Part shown: piece by piece, positions 18,028-26,424 of the stretch
Layout: every line of letters begins with the position of its first letter
How positions within the stretch are numbered: the stretch's first letter is position 1
Source of the DNA: an uncultured Pelagibacteraceae bacterium
GTDB lineage: Bacteria; Pseudomonadota; Alphaproteobacteria; Pelagibacterales; Pelagibacteraceae
Reading direction: 5' to 3'
DNA length: 64,000 nucleotides
NCBI GenBank assembly: GCA_902542855.1
Contig: CACBWE010000001.1
Location: forward strand, 36,185 to 100,184
Program-made: the position numbers and the translations under genes
The notes under the pieces: generated by a model
Databases searched by the model: none
Told to the model about the DNA's origin: nothing
What the model saw: the letters and a program-made list of their open reading frames with translations, nothing else

Positions 18028-19015
18028 TATTTGAGTATGCTTTGACTATTTTAGAAACAAGTGGATGTCTGACTACATCTGAATGATCAAAATCAACTAT
18101 GGATATTTCCTTTAAATGTCCTAGTAACTCTTTTGATCGAACTAATCCTGACATGCTTTTATTTGGTAAATCAATTTGAGATGGGTCACCATTTACAACA
18201 ATTTTTGAATTTTCTCCAATACGTGTTAAAAACATTTTTATCTGAGTATCCGTAGCATTTTGTGCTTCATCTAAAATTGCAAAGGAATTTTTTAGAGTTC
18301 TACCTCTCATAAAGGCTAAAGGTGCAATCTCTATATCTCCAATCTCAATCATTCTTTGTATTTTTTCAAAGTCGAAGAGATCATATAAAGAATCATATAA
18401 AGGTCTAAGATAAGGGTCTACTTTTTCCTTCATATCACCAGGTAAAAATCCCAAACGCTCACCTGCTTCTACTGCTGGTCTTGAAAGAATAATTCTCTCA
18501 ATCTTTTTTTCTAAAAGCATAGTTAGACCTACAGCTACTGCCAGAAAAGTTTTTCCAGTTCCTGCTGGCCCAGCTGAAATTACAATATCACTCTCCCTCA
18601 AAGCTCTCACATAGCTTTTTTGTTTCTCAGATCTAGGAATTATAGATTTCTTGGGAGTTTTAATGATGTCTGTAACATTATTATTTTTTACTTTTTCATT
18701 AATCATAAAGTTATCAACTGATGAAAGTATATCTTTATTCTCTATACTTCCATTATTAATAAACTGATTAGCTAAAAATTGAATAGCATTTTTAATTTTT
18801 TCATTCTTTTCAGGTGTTGATTTAATTAAAATTGAATTTCCCCTTGAATATAAGCTGCAATTTGTAATTTTTTCTAATTCTTGTAAATTTTTATTAAATT
18901 CTCCAACAACACCCATTAACAAATTGTTGTCATGAAATATAACACTTAAAGAATTGTTATCTGAGTAAACAAATTTTAAAGACTGATCGATATTTTTTTT
19001 AGTTATTCCACTCAA
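18020..19015 (-). CDS. ybeZ: PhoH-family ATPase (YbeZ)
   Basis: 331-residue cytosolic P-loop ATPase, partner gene of ybeY in most bacteria and probably acting with it in RNA metabolism. N-terminal about 100 residues include a KH-like segment; the PhoH domain carries Walker A ISAGPAGTGKTFLAVAV, the signature SRPAVEAGERLGFLPGDMKEKVDPYLRPLYD, Walker B FAILDEAQNAT and a NGDPSQIDLP motif. Located three bases after miaB and overlapping ybeY, so translationally coupled. Confidence 0.95.
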   Translation of the reverse strand: MSGITKKNIDQSLKFVYSDNNSLSVIFHDNNLLMGVVGEFNKNLQELEKITNCSLYSRGNSILIKSTPEKNEKIKNAIQFLANQFINNGSIENKDILSSVDNFMINEKVKNNNVTDIIKTPKKSIIPRSEKQKSYVRALRESDIVISAGPAGTGKTFLAVAVGLTMLLEKKIERIILSRPAVEAGERLGFLPGDMKEKVDPYLRPLYDSLYDLFDFEKIQRMIEIGDIEIAPLAFMRGRTLKNSFAILDEAQNATDTQIKMFLTRIGENSKIVVNGDPSQIDLPNKSMSGLVRSKELLGHLKEISIVDFDHSDVVRHPLVSKIVKAYSNND

Positions 19016-19018
19016 ATT

Positions 19019-20347
19019 CTATGCAACCTTCTGATCCGAATTAGTTATTACTTCGCCGAATAAAGTATTTCTATTACTATCTTTAATTCTCACTTGAACT
19101 ATTTTTCCAATATCATTCTTTTTACCATTAAAAATTACAGATGTCATATACTCAGATCTACCAAAAGCTTTGCTTTTATCGTCGGTTAAATTTTCAACCA
19201 AAACATCAATAACTTTACCCTCCAATGACTTGTTCATTTCGATTTGATTTTTGAATAAGATAGTTTGAATTTTTTCTAATCTTTCAATAGAAATTTTTTT
19301 TTCAATTAGGTCTAAATTTTCGGCGACTGTTCCAGGTCTTGGACTAAAAATAAATGAATAAGAGTTAATAAATTTAATTCTTTCAATTAATCTAATAGTA
19401 TCCTTAAAATCCTGATCCTCTTCACCAGGATAACCTATTATAAAATCACTTGAAAATTCTATATTTGAATTAATTTCTTTTAATTTATCAAAAGTATTTA
19501 GATATTCCTCAATAGTATGTTTTCTATTCATCAACTTTAAAATTTTATTAGATCCACTTTGAACCGGTAAATGCACAAGTGGCATTAACTTTTCAGAGGT
19601 TTTATATACTTCAATTAGATCCTCTGTCATATCTTTTGGGTGAGATGTTGTATATCTAACTCTCTTAATTTCAGATAATTTTTCAATATTTAAAATCAAA
19701 TCTGACAGTCTGAATCCTTCATTATCATAAGCATTTACATTTTGACCAAGTAAAATTATTTCTTTTGCACCATTATCAGCTAAATATTTTGCTTCATCCA
19801 AAATTTGTTTAAATGGTCGAGAATATTCTGGTCCGCGTGTATATGGTACTACACAAAAATGACAAAACTTATCACATCCCTCCTGAATAGTTAAAAACGA
19901 TGAAACTTTTCCAGCTTCATTTTTTATTTTACTCAAATATTTAAATTTAGAAACTGCATCAAATTCAGTTTCTTCAATCTTTTTTCTTTTTTTTGTATAA
20001 TTTAAAATCTTCTCATTAATTTTATGATAAGCTTGAGGACCAATAACTAAATCTATATAAGGTTCCCTTTTCAGCATCTCTTGATTTTCTGCTTGAGCAA
20101 CGCAGCCTGAAATAATTACTAATGGTTTTTTTTTTGATCTGAAAATTTTTTTTACTCTACCTATTTCTGAGTAAACTTTTTCTTTTGCTTTATCTCTAAT
20201 ATGACATGTATTTAAAAGATAACAATTTGCTTCTTCATATTTTTCTGTTTTTTCATAACCAATTTTTTTAACTGCATCGTATATTCTATTAGAGTCATAT
20301 TCATTCATCTGACATCCAAAAGTTTTAATAAATATTTTTTGATTCAT
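19019..20347 (-). CDS. miaB: tRNA-2-methylthio-N6-isopentenyladenosine synthase
   Basis: Radical-SAM methylthiotransferase modifying A37 of tRNAs that read UNN codons. 442 residues: N-terminal UPF0004 domain with auxiliary-cluster cysteines (FGCQMNEYDS, LLNTCHIRD, ISGCVAQ), radical-SAM core with CDKFCHFCVVPYTRG, and C-terminal TRAM domain from about residue 375. MiaB is favoured over MtaB or RimO by GPEYSRP and the order fur-miaB-phoH-ybeY-lnt. Two bases separate it from fur. Confidence 0.95.
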   Translation of the reverse strand: MNQKIFIKTFGCQMNEYDSNRIYDAVKKIGYEKTEKYEEANCYLLNTCHIRDKAKEKVYSEIGRVKKIFRSKKKPLVIISGCVAQAENQEMLKREPYIDLVIGPQAYHKINEKILNYTKKRKKIEETEFDAVSKFKYLSKIKNEAGKVSSFLTIQEGCDKFCHFCVVPYTRGPEYSRPFKQILDEAKYLADNGAKEIILLGQNVNAYDNEGFRLSDLILNIEKLSEIKRVRYTTSHPKDMTEDLIEVYKTSEKLMPLVHLPVQSGSNKILKLMNRKHTIEEYLNTFDKLKEINSNIEFSSDFIIGYPGEEDQDFKDTIRLIERIKFINSYSFIFSPRPGTVAENLDLIEKKISIERLEKIQTILFKNQIEMNKSLEGKVIDVLVENLTDDKSKAFGRSEYMTSVIFNGKKNDIGKIVQVRIKDSNRNTLFGEVITNSDQKVA

Positions 20348-20349
20348 AA

Positions 20350-20763
20350 TTATTGAGATTTTTTCTTAACCCCATATAATTCTAATTTATGGTCCACTAA
20401 TGTATAACCATATTTCTCTGCAACTTTTTTCTGTAGCTTTTCAATTTCTTCATCTACAAATTCGATAATTTCACCAGTTTTCACATCAATTAAATGATCA
20501 TGATGACCTTCATTTATTTCTTCATATCTAGCTTTTCCACCTTTAAACTCGTGCTTTGTTAATATTCCTGTCTCTTCAAATAATTTTACTGTTCTATAAA
20601 CAGTTGCAATACTTATTTTAGGATCAATTTTAGATACTCTATTATAAAGTTCATCTACATCTGGGTGGTCAGTAGATTCTGACATTACTTGTGCAATTAC
20701 TCTTCTTTGATCTGTTAATTTAACCCCTTTTGCTATACATTTTTGTTCTATAGTTTCTGACAT
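20350..20763 (-). CDS. fur: Fur-family metal-dependent regulator
   Basis: 137-residue Fur protein; its orthologue in alphaproteobacteria may respond to iron (Fur) or manganese (Mur), which cannot be told apart here. Winged-helix domain with KGVKLTDQRRVIAQVM and SIATVYRTVKLFEETGIL; dimerisation domain with the metal ligands in EEINEGHHDHLIDVKTGEI. No C-terminal CxxC pairs, as in other alphaproteobacterial members. Placement just upstream of miaB is standard. It is distinct from the Irr-type paralogue at 5050-5487: this one has HHDH and lacks the HHH run. Confidence 0.92.
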   Translation of the reverse strand: MSETIEQKCIAKGVKLTDQRRVIAQVMSESTDHPDVDELYNRVSKIDPKISIATVYRTVKLFEETGILTKHEFKGGKARYEEINEGHHDHLIDVKTGEIIEFVDEEIEKLQKKVAEKYGYTLVDHKLELYGVKKKSQ

Positions 20764-20772
20764 AAAATAATT

Positions 20773-21159
20773 TTAACTTAAATAAATAGGGTTAATCAAA
20801 TTTTTTTTAATATTAAATTTTTCGCACAAATCAGGGATATTTTCATATTTTATGTCCTTTTCACCTTCAAAATCTTGAATGCTGTAACAATAGTAATCAA
20901 TATTATTAGTTAAATTAAATGCTTTAACTATAGAAAGCGAATTCCGTATTCCTGCAAAGCTTCCAGGCCCTCTATTTAAATAAATTGTATTAATGTCTTT
21001 CAAGTTTAATTGATAAGAATTTAAAAAATCATTAATAATCAAAGTTAATTTTTCATAATTAATTTTAGTATTCTCTTTAGTAATATTATAAATATCTTTA
21101 TTAGTAATGATCATTAAAAAAATTTTTTCACTGGCTACATCAATTATCAGTTTGTTCAT
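20773..21159 (-). CDS. tsaB: Short TsaB-like tRNA t6A synthesis protein
   Basis: Shows the TsaB core: an ASKH-fold N-terminus and the family motif YLNRGPGSFAGIRNSLSIVKAF. TsaB is the scaffold partner of TsaD in making N6-threonylcarbamoyladenosine on tRNAs. At 128 residues it is about half the length of E. coli TsaB; essentially only the N-terminal domain remains. I use ATG 21159 (MNKLIIDVA) instead of a longer frame to 21210 because the family starts with this strand. Its first 53 bases are antisense to the start of the divergent deacetylase gene. rimI, commonly adjacent, is absent. Confidence 0.82.
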   Translation of the reverse strand: MNKLIIDVASEKIFLMIITNKDIYNITKENTKINYEKLTLIINDFLNSYQLNLKDINTIYLNRGPGSFAGIRNSLSIVKAFNLTNNIDYYCYSIQDFEGEKDIKYENIPDLCEKFNIKKNLINPIYLS

Positions 21160-22174
21160 AATTATTTTATTTTCTAATATGAGTTCTAAATCAGATGAAA
21201 ATAATATCAAATACTATTCCAATGATGAAGGAATTCTATCAATAATGTATCATCGTTTTAATGAAAATAAGTACCCTTCAACCAATATTAAAATGGATAT
21301 ATTTGAGGAACATATAAATATTATTAAGAACTCAGATTTTAATTTTCATAATCCAAAAAATTTTGATGAACAGTTTAATAAACCAAAATCAAAAAAAGAA
21401 ATTCTTATAACTATCGATGATGCTTTTGAATCTTTTTATATTGAAGCATGGCCTTATCTAAAGGAAAATAAAATTCCATTTATTTTATTTGTCTCGACTG
21501 AGCCAGTAGGGAAAAGAGGTTATATGACTTGGGAGCAAATTAAGGAAGTTGAGAGTAAAGATTTTGCATATATAGGACATCATTCTCATACTCATGAATA
21601 TCTTATAGATGTAAACAATGACGAGTTTATTTTAGATATTGAAACAGCTAATAAAATTTTCTTAAAAGAGCTTGGTTATGTACCTAGTTTATTTTCATAC
21701 CCATTTGGTGAATACTCTAAATTTATGAAAGATTATATATCTAAGAATTTTAAATATGCTTTTGGCCAGCACTCTGGAGTTATTGATTTAAATAAAGATA
21801 AATTTGAATTACCTAGATTTCCAATTAATGAAAAATATGGAGAATTAAAAAGATTTAAATCAATAATAAATTATTATCCTCTTGAATATAAAAAAATTCT
21901 TCCTGAAGAAAAACAACTATTCGAAAATACAAACCCTCCAAATTTCAAAGTTGAATTTTTTAAAAAGCAAAAAAATTTATCAAATATTAATTGTTATTCT
22001 AATGAGGGAGGCGTTTGGGAAAAATCAAAAACAAGCTTTACCAACAACTCTTTAACGATTGAATTTAGAGAACCATTCAAACCAAGAAGAGGTAGAATTA
22101 ACTGTTCTCTGAATGATAATGGAAAATGGAGATGGTTTGGTGTTCAATTCCCTATAAAAGTAAATGAAAATTAA
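21107..22174 (+). CDS. Secreted polysaccharide deacetylase-family protein
   Basis: 355 residues. Residues 1-23 form a signal peptide or anchor (basic start, long Ile/Leu/Phe core). A NodB-like carbohydrate esterase 4 domain covers about 40-240: metal/catalytic motif LITIDDAFESF, the histidine motif GHHSHTHEYL and SYPFGEYS, resembling PgaB-type N-deacetylases. The last 120 residues, with GGVWEKSK and PRRGRINCS, form an extra region I do not recognise. Substrate is unknown; surface glycan or peptidoglycan is plausible. Its 5' end overlaps tsaB head-to-head; its stop interlocks with that of the next gene. An internal Met at residue 25 (21179) is an alternative, non-secreted start. Confidence 0.82.
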   Translation: MIIKKIFSLATSIISLFIIILFSNMSSKSDENNIKYYSNDEGILSIMYHRFNENKYPSTNIKMDIFEEHINIIKNSDFNFHNPKNFDEQFNKPKSKKEILITIDDAFESFYIEAWPYLKENKIPFILFVSTEPVGKRGYMTWEQIKEVESKDFAYIGHHSHTHEYLIDVNNDEFILDIETANKIFLKELGYVPSLFSYPFGEYSKFMKDYISKNFKYAFGQHSGVIDLNKDKFELPRFPINEKYGELKRFKSIINYYPLEYKKILPEEKQLFENTNPPNFKVEFFKKQKNLSNINCYSNEGGVWEKSKTSFTNNSLTIEFREPFKPRRGRINCSLNDNGKWRWFGVQFPIKVNEN

Positions 22175-23235
22175 ATTAAACTTTCTAAGTCTTTACTTGA
22201 AGGCAACAATCTTGCCTCATCAAAATCTTTTAAATTATTCTGTTCAATAATTTTTTGTAGAACCTCTATATATTGTTTTCCTGTTTCTGCGTATTTATCT
22301 AAGTGTTTAGACAAAATTAAACTATCTAAAGGTTTATTTTGATTTCTAAGTTCTGTTCTTGCTTTTCTTAAATTTTTATAAGTTGAGTGTGTATTCAAAT
22401 TTCTCAAATATGCTCTCACAGATAATTGTAAGCTATGAAATTTCATAACTTTATGATCTTTACCCTTATCAGCATTTTTAGGTTTGAGTCCCTCTCCAGA
22501 CCATGTCCACTGACCAAATAATGCATTTCCTTTTAGAGCAAATCTTGAGGTACCCCACCCAGTTTCCTTAGCAGCTTGAGCTATTGCTAATGAAACTGGT
22601 ATTTCATCCATCCTTATTTTCAATGTGGATAAATCATTCTGTCTTACACCATATTGCTTATATTTTTTTTCTAACCATTTTTTCTCAATCTCAGTATTGC
22701 TATTTTTATTTAGAATAGTGAATAATCTTTTTCTATCTATTCTAATTTTATTATTTTCCTTAACAATTAAAGGCAGAACAATTTTTATAAACATGTCTTT
22801 TCTTTTTTTAGTATTACCAATATTTTTAATTTCGTTAGGCAAAAGACCAATATCTACTGGTTTAACTAACTTTTTTTCTCTTACATCTTTTAAATTATAA
22901 TTTACTTCTTTAAATAAAGAATCTATTTCCGATGTGGTGTATCTAACTAAATTTATTTCAGAGTTATTTTCTTCCAAAATATCATAAAGTAAGTCTCTCT
23001 CATCAGATTCAACTGTATTATTCTCCTCTACCAAATTATCTTTATTTAGAGTGTTGTTTAAAATGTTTTTTGAATTGTTTGTAAATTCTTTATTATTAAA
23101 ATTTTTATCAGTAAAATTTATAATTATTGGAGCCACATAGAAGAATGAAATTACAATAAATGAACTTAAAAAAAACCGAGAAACTATATTAAAGCTTTTA
23201 TTTTTTAAAAAACCAGATTTTTTAAATTTTTTCAT
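22171..23235 (-). CDS. Bax-like glucosaminidase-family protein
   Basis: 354-residue membrane-anchored protein: basic N-terminus followed by one hydrophobic helix (about 20-41), an Asn-rich linker, then a C-terminal glucosaminidase-type domain. Key block: SLAIAQAAKETGWGTSRFALKGNALFGQW, where the Glu after the AAK is the expected catalytic acid, followed by MKFHSLQLSVRAYLRNLNTH. This matches the Bax family of putative peptidoglycan N-acetylglucosaminidases. It may trim cell-wall glycan in the periplasm. Seven bases from nfu upstream; convergent with the deacetylase gene. Confidence 0.85.
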   Translation of the reverse strand: MKKFKKSGFLKNKSFNIVSRFFLSSFIVISFFYVAPIIINFTDKNFNNKEFTNNSKNILNNTLNKDNLVEENNTVESDERDLLYDILEENNSEINLVRYTTSEIDSLFKEVNYNLKDVREKKLVKPVDIGLLPNEIKNIGNTKKRKDMFIKIVLPLIVKENNKIRIDRKRLFTILNKNSNTEIEKKWLEKKYKQYGVRQNDLSTLKIRMDEIPVSLAIAQAAKETGWGTSRFALKGNALFGQWTWSGEGLKPKNADKGKDHKVMKFHSLQLSVRAYLRNLNTHSTYKNLRKARTELRNQNKPLDSLILSKHLDKYAETGKQYIEVLQKIIEQNNLKDFDEARLLPSSKDLESLI

Positions 23236-23241
23236 AATTAA

Positions 23242-23784
23242 TTATTGTATAGCAACAACCTCTTTTACCTCTGGTAAATAATGACATAAAAGATTTTGAA
23301 CACCTTGTTTTAAGGTCATTGTTGAACTAGGACATCCAGAACAACTTCCTTGTAATTGTACCTTAACAATTCCGTCCTTGAACTCTTTGAATTTTATATC
23401 TCCACCGTCTTTAGCAACAGCAGGTCTTATTTTTTCCTCTAAAATTTTTACAATTTTTGTTTCAATTTCGCTTAAATCTGAAACTTCCTCTTTTACATTT
23501 TCATCAATTACAAACTCTTTACCATCTGCGTAAAAATCATTTATCAGAGAAATTACAATATGTTTTATTTCTTCCCACTTGATTTTTTCATTCTTATTTA
23601 CTGAAATAAAATCTTGACCTAAAAAAATACCCTCAACACCGTTTACTGACAAAATATTTCTCACCAATTCATTATTCATATCTTCTTTATTTGTAATTTC
23701 ATAAGGACCACTGTTTGAAACTTTCTTCCCGGGAAGAAATTTTAAAGAATTTGGATTCGGTGTTACTTCTGTTTGTACGAACAT
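23242..23784 (-). CDS. Nfu-type iron-sulfur scaffold/carrier protein
   Basis: 180 residues with two domains: an N-terminal Nfu domain (FVQTEVTPNPNSLKFLPGK through GVEGIFLGQDFISV) and a C-terminal NifU-like domain from about residue 108 with the cluster-binding CxxC in QLQGSCSGCPSST. This is the architecture of alphaproteobacterial and mitochondrial Nfu1, which passes [4Fe-4S] clusters to client enzymes; it differs from E. coli NfuA, whose N-terminal domain is A-type. Clients in this window would include MiaB, Nth and the CCG oxidoreductase. Confidence 0.93.
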   Translation of the reverse strand: MFVQTEVTPNPNSLKFLPGKKVSNSGPYEITNKEDMNNELVRNILSVNGVEGIFLGQDFISVNKNEKIKWEEIKHIVISLINDFYADGKEFVIDENVKEEVSDLSEIETKIVKILEEKIRPAVAKDGGDIKFKEFKDGIVKVQLQGSCSGCPSSTMTLKQGVQNLLCHYLPEVKEVVAIQ

Positions 23785-23836
23785 AAATTATATATAATGA
23801 TAATTTTAAAAATTAAAACTTGATAATAAATTTTTT

Positions 23837-24838
23837 TTAAAAACCTACTATTTCTTTAATTCTTTCAATCTTTTTAGAAGCAATTAAATTAGCTTTTTCA
23901 ACTCCATCTAGAAGAATTTCATCTAAATAACTTTTATCTCCTAAAAGTTTTTTTATCTCATTAGAAATAGGTTCAATTTTATTCACAAGTTTTTCGGCTA
24001 ATTGATCTTTAAATTCAGAAAAATTTTTACCTGCAAAATGTTTTACTGAGTTTTCTAATGTTGAGTTTGTCAAGCTTGAATAAATTCCTAAAAGATTCTT
24101 TGCCTCTAATCTTTCATCAAGCTCCTTTATATCTTGTGGCATAGGCAAAGGATCAGTTTTTGCTTTTTTGATTTTGTTTATTATTTGATCTTTATCATCT
24201 GTTAAATTTATTCGACTTAAATCTGATAATTCTGATTTACTCATTTTTTTTGAACCATCTTTTAAACTCATTATTCTTGAAAACTCTTTTTGAATTAAAG
24301 GTTCAGGAACTTGAAGAAAATTTTCTACTTCAAAATCATTATTAAATTTTTGAGCTATATCTCTACATAACTCCAAATGTTGCTTTTGATCATCACCTAC
24401 TGGAACATGAGTAGCATCATATAAGAGAATATCAGCTGCCATTAAAACTGGATAAGAGTACAGTCCTATGCTGGCTTTCTCTTTATCTTTGCCAGCTTTC
24501 TCCTTAAATTGTGTCATTCTATTCAACCAGCCCATTCTAGCAACACAGCTTAATATCCATGCTCCTTCTGCATGTGCAGCCACACTAGATTGATTAAAAA
24601 TTATACTTTTTTTTGGATCTATTCCACTTGCTACAAAAGTTGCAACAGTTTCCCGTATATTATTTTTTAATTCTTTAGGATCTTGCTTTACTGTAATGGC
24701 ATGCAGATCAACTACGCAAAAAATACATTTATTATCTTTATCGTTATTTAAGTCTACAAAGTTTTTTATGGCGCCTAAATAATTTCCAAGATGAAGATTA
24801 CCTGTAGGCTGAACGCCAGAGAATATTTTTTTACCCAT
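23837..24838 (-). CDS. trpS: Tryptophanyl-tRNA synthetase
   Basis: Class I synthetase charging tRNA-Trp. 333 residues, typical length. The HIGH-type motif is in [17 protein letters not shown], the tryptophan pocket in [27 protein letters not shown], and the KMSKS loop is [13 protein letters not shown]. Four bases after murJ, same strand; murJ-trpS-nfu order is seen in other alphaproteobacteria. Confidence 0.97.
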   Translation of the reverse strand: MGKKIFSGVQPTGNLHLGNYLGAIKNFVDLNNDKDNKCIFCVVDLHAITVKQDPKELKNNIRETVATFVASGIDPKKSIIFNQSSVAAHAEGAWILSCVARMGWLNRMTQFKEKAGKDKEKASIGLYSYPVLMAADILLYDATHVPVGDDQKQHLELCRDIAQKFNNDFEVENFLQVPEPLIQKEFSRIMSLKDGSKKMSKSELSDLSRINLTDDKDQIINKIKKAKTDPLPMPQDIKELDERLEAKNLLGIYSSLTNSTLENSVKHFAGKNFSEFKDQLAEKLVNKIEPISNEIKKLLGDKSYLDEILLDGVEKANLIASKKIERIKEIVGF

Positions 24839-24842
24839 AAAA

Positions 24843-26372
24843 TTAATACTTTAATTTAATATCATTCATTTGAAAAGCTTTGATGAAATAAGACACAATT
24901 AAATAAAACAATAACCCTAATATAACAGATAAAACTAAATAAAAAGATTTAATTGATTGATTAAATGCTAATTCGTTCTGGAAATAATTTAACATTAAGT
25001 TAAAAAATAAACCCATCATAATTGATGCAAAAATTATTTTAATAAATTTAACAAAAAATATTTGATTAAAATAAAATAATTGTCGATTTTTTAAAAATAA
25101 AAATAATAATATTGAATTAAACCAAGATGAAATAGATGTAGCTATTGGAATTATTATAAAACCAATTTCACTAAAAAAATACAAACTAATAAAAATATTA
25201 ACCAATACTGAGATCAAAGAAATATAAAATGGAGTTTTGGTATCATGGTTTGCAAAGAAAAAACTTGAAAAAACTTTTATTAATGCAAAAGCAGGCAGAC
25301 CTAATGCAAAATAATATAAAGCTAAGCTTGAATTGCTCACCGAATTTTCATTAAAAGACCCATAGCCAAATAAAGCTGAAATAATTTGTTCTGATCCTAT
25401 GATTAAAGCGATAGTTGCTGGAAGACTTAAGAATAAACTTAATTCAAGAGCTTTATTTTGTATAAGCAAAATCTTATTTTTTTTTCTAGATTGAATATGT
25501 TTTGAAAGCTGCGGCAGAATCACTACACCAATAGCAATACCAGCTATAGCTAGGTTAATTTGATAAATTCTGTCTGCATAATATAAATAAGAAACTGCAC
25601 TTGCTTGAAATGATGCAATTATTGTACCAACCAAAATATTAATTTGGGTAACTCCAGAGGAAAAAATACTTGGTAAAAGTTTTTTAAAAAAAAACTTAAC
25701 TTTATTACTTACTTTTAATTTGTAATTAAATTCAAGCGAGTAATATTTTGATACGTATTTGTATAAAAATATTAATTGTAAAAAACCAGCTAAAGAAACA
25801 CCATAGGACAAATAATAAACTAATTGATCACCTAAAGATTTAGAAAAAAACAATACTAAAATTAAAACAATATTTAATATTATTGGTGCTGCAGCAGCAG
25901 CTGCAAATTTATTGTGTGAATTTAAGATTGCAGAAAAAAATGAGGCTAAACAAATAAAAAATAAAAAAGGAAAAGTAATTCTTGTTAAATTAATTGCTAA
26001 CTCCATTTTTTCTAAATCACCCACAAATCCTGGTGCAATAATAGAAACAAATGCTGGCATGAAAATTTCAATTATTATTGTTAAAAACAACAACCCTAAA
26101 AAAAGAAGATTAAAAATATCGTTAGCAAATTTGTTTGATTGTTTTTTTCCCTTAGTAAATTCTGATGAATAACTTGGAACGAATGCTGCATTAAAAGTGC
26201 CTTCAGCAAACAATCTTCTAAAAGTATTTGGAATTCTAAATGCTACAAAAAAAGCATCAGCCAACATCCCTGTTCCTAGAAAAATTGCTATTAAAATATC
26301 TCTTAAATAACCCAGCAATCTGCTAATGATAGTATAAAAACCAAATGTGCCTGTTGACTTAAGTAAGTTCAT
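24843..26372 (-). CDS. murJ: Lipid II flippase MurJ
   Basis: Multidrug/oligosaccharidyl-lipid/polysaccharide (MOP) superfamily transporter that flips lipid II across the inner membrane for peptidoglycan synthesis. 509 residues with about 14 hydrophobic helices. N-terminal blocks are diagnostic: [59 protein letters not shown]. Divergent from maeB with about 52 bases between starts. Murein recycling or synthesis genes nearby (Bax-like, L,D-transpeptidase) are consistent with an intact wall. Confidence 0.96.
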   Translation of the reverse strand: MNLLKSTGTFGFYTIISRLLGYLRDILIAIFLGTGMLADAFFVAFRIPNTFRRLFAEGTFNAAFVPSYSSEFTKGKKQSNKFANDIFNLLFLGLLFLTIIIEIFMPAFVSIIAPGFVGDLEKMELAINLTRITFPFLFFICLASFFSAILNSHNKFAAAAAAPIILNIVLILVLFFSKSLGDQLVYYLSYGVSLAGFLQLIFLYKYVSKYYSLEFNYKLKVSNKVKFFFKKLLPSIFSSGVTQINILVGTIIASFQASAVSYLYYADRIYQINLAIAGIAIGVVILPQLSKHIQSRKKNKILLIQNKALELSLFLSLPATIALIIGSEQIISALFGYGSFNENSVSNSSLALYYFALGLPAFALIKVFSSFFFANHDTKTPFYISLISVLVNIFISLYFFSEIGFIIIPIATSISSWFNSILLFLFLKNRQLFYFNQIFFVKFIKIIFASIMMGLFFNLMLNYFQNELAFNQSIKSFYLVLSVILGLLFYLIVSYFIKAFQMNDIKLKY

Positions 26373-26424
26373 AAATCATATTAGTCTTAATTTTACCCCA
26401 ATTGTACACTTATTGTTATCAGAA

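Noticed and set aside
26373..26424. Riboswitch upstream of maeB
   Set aside because: The murJ-maeB gap is only 52 bases and shows no convincing structure.
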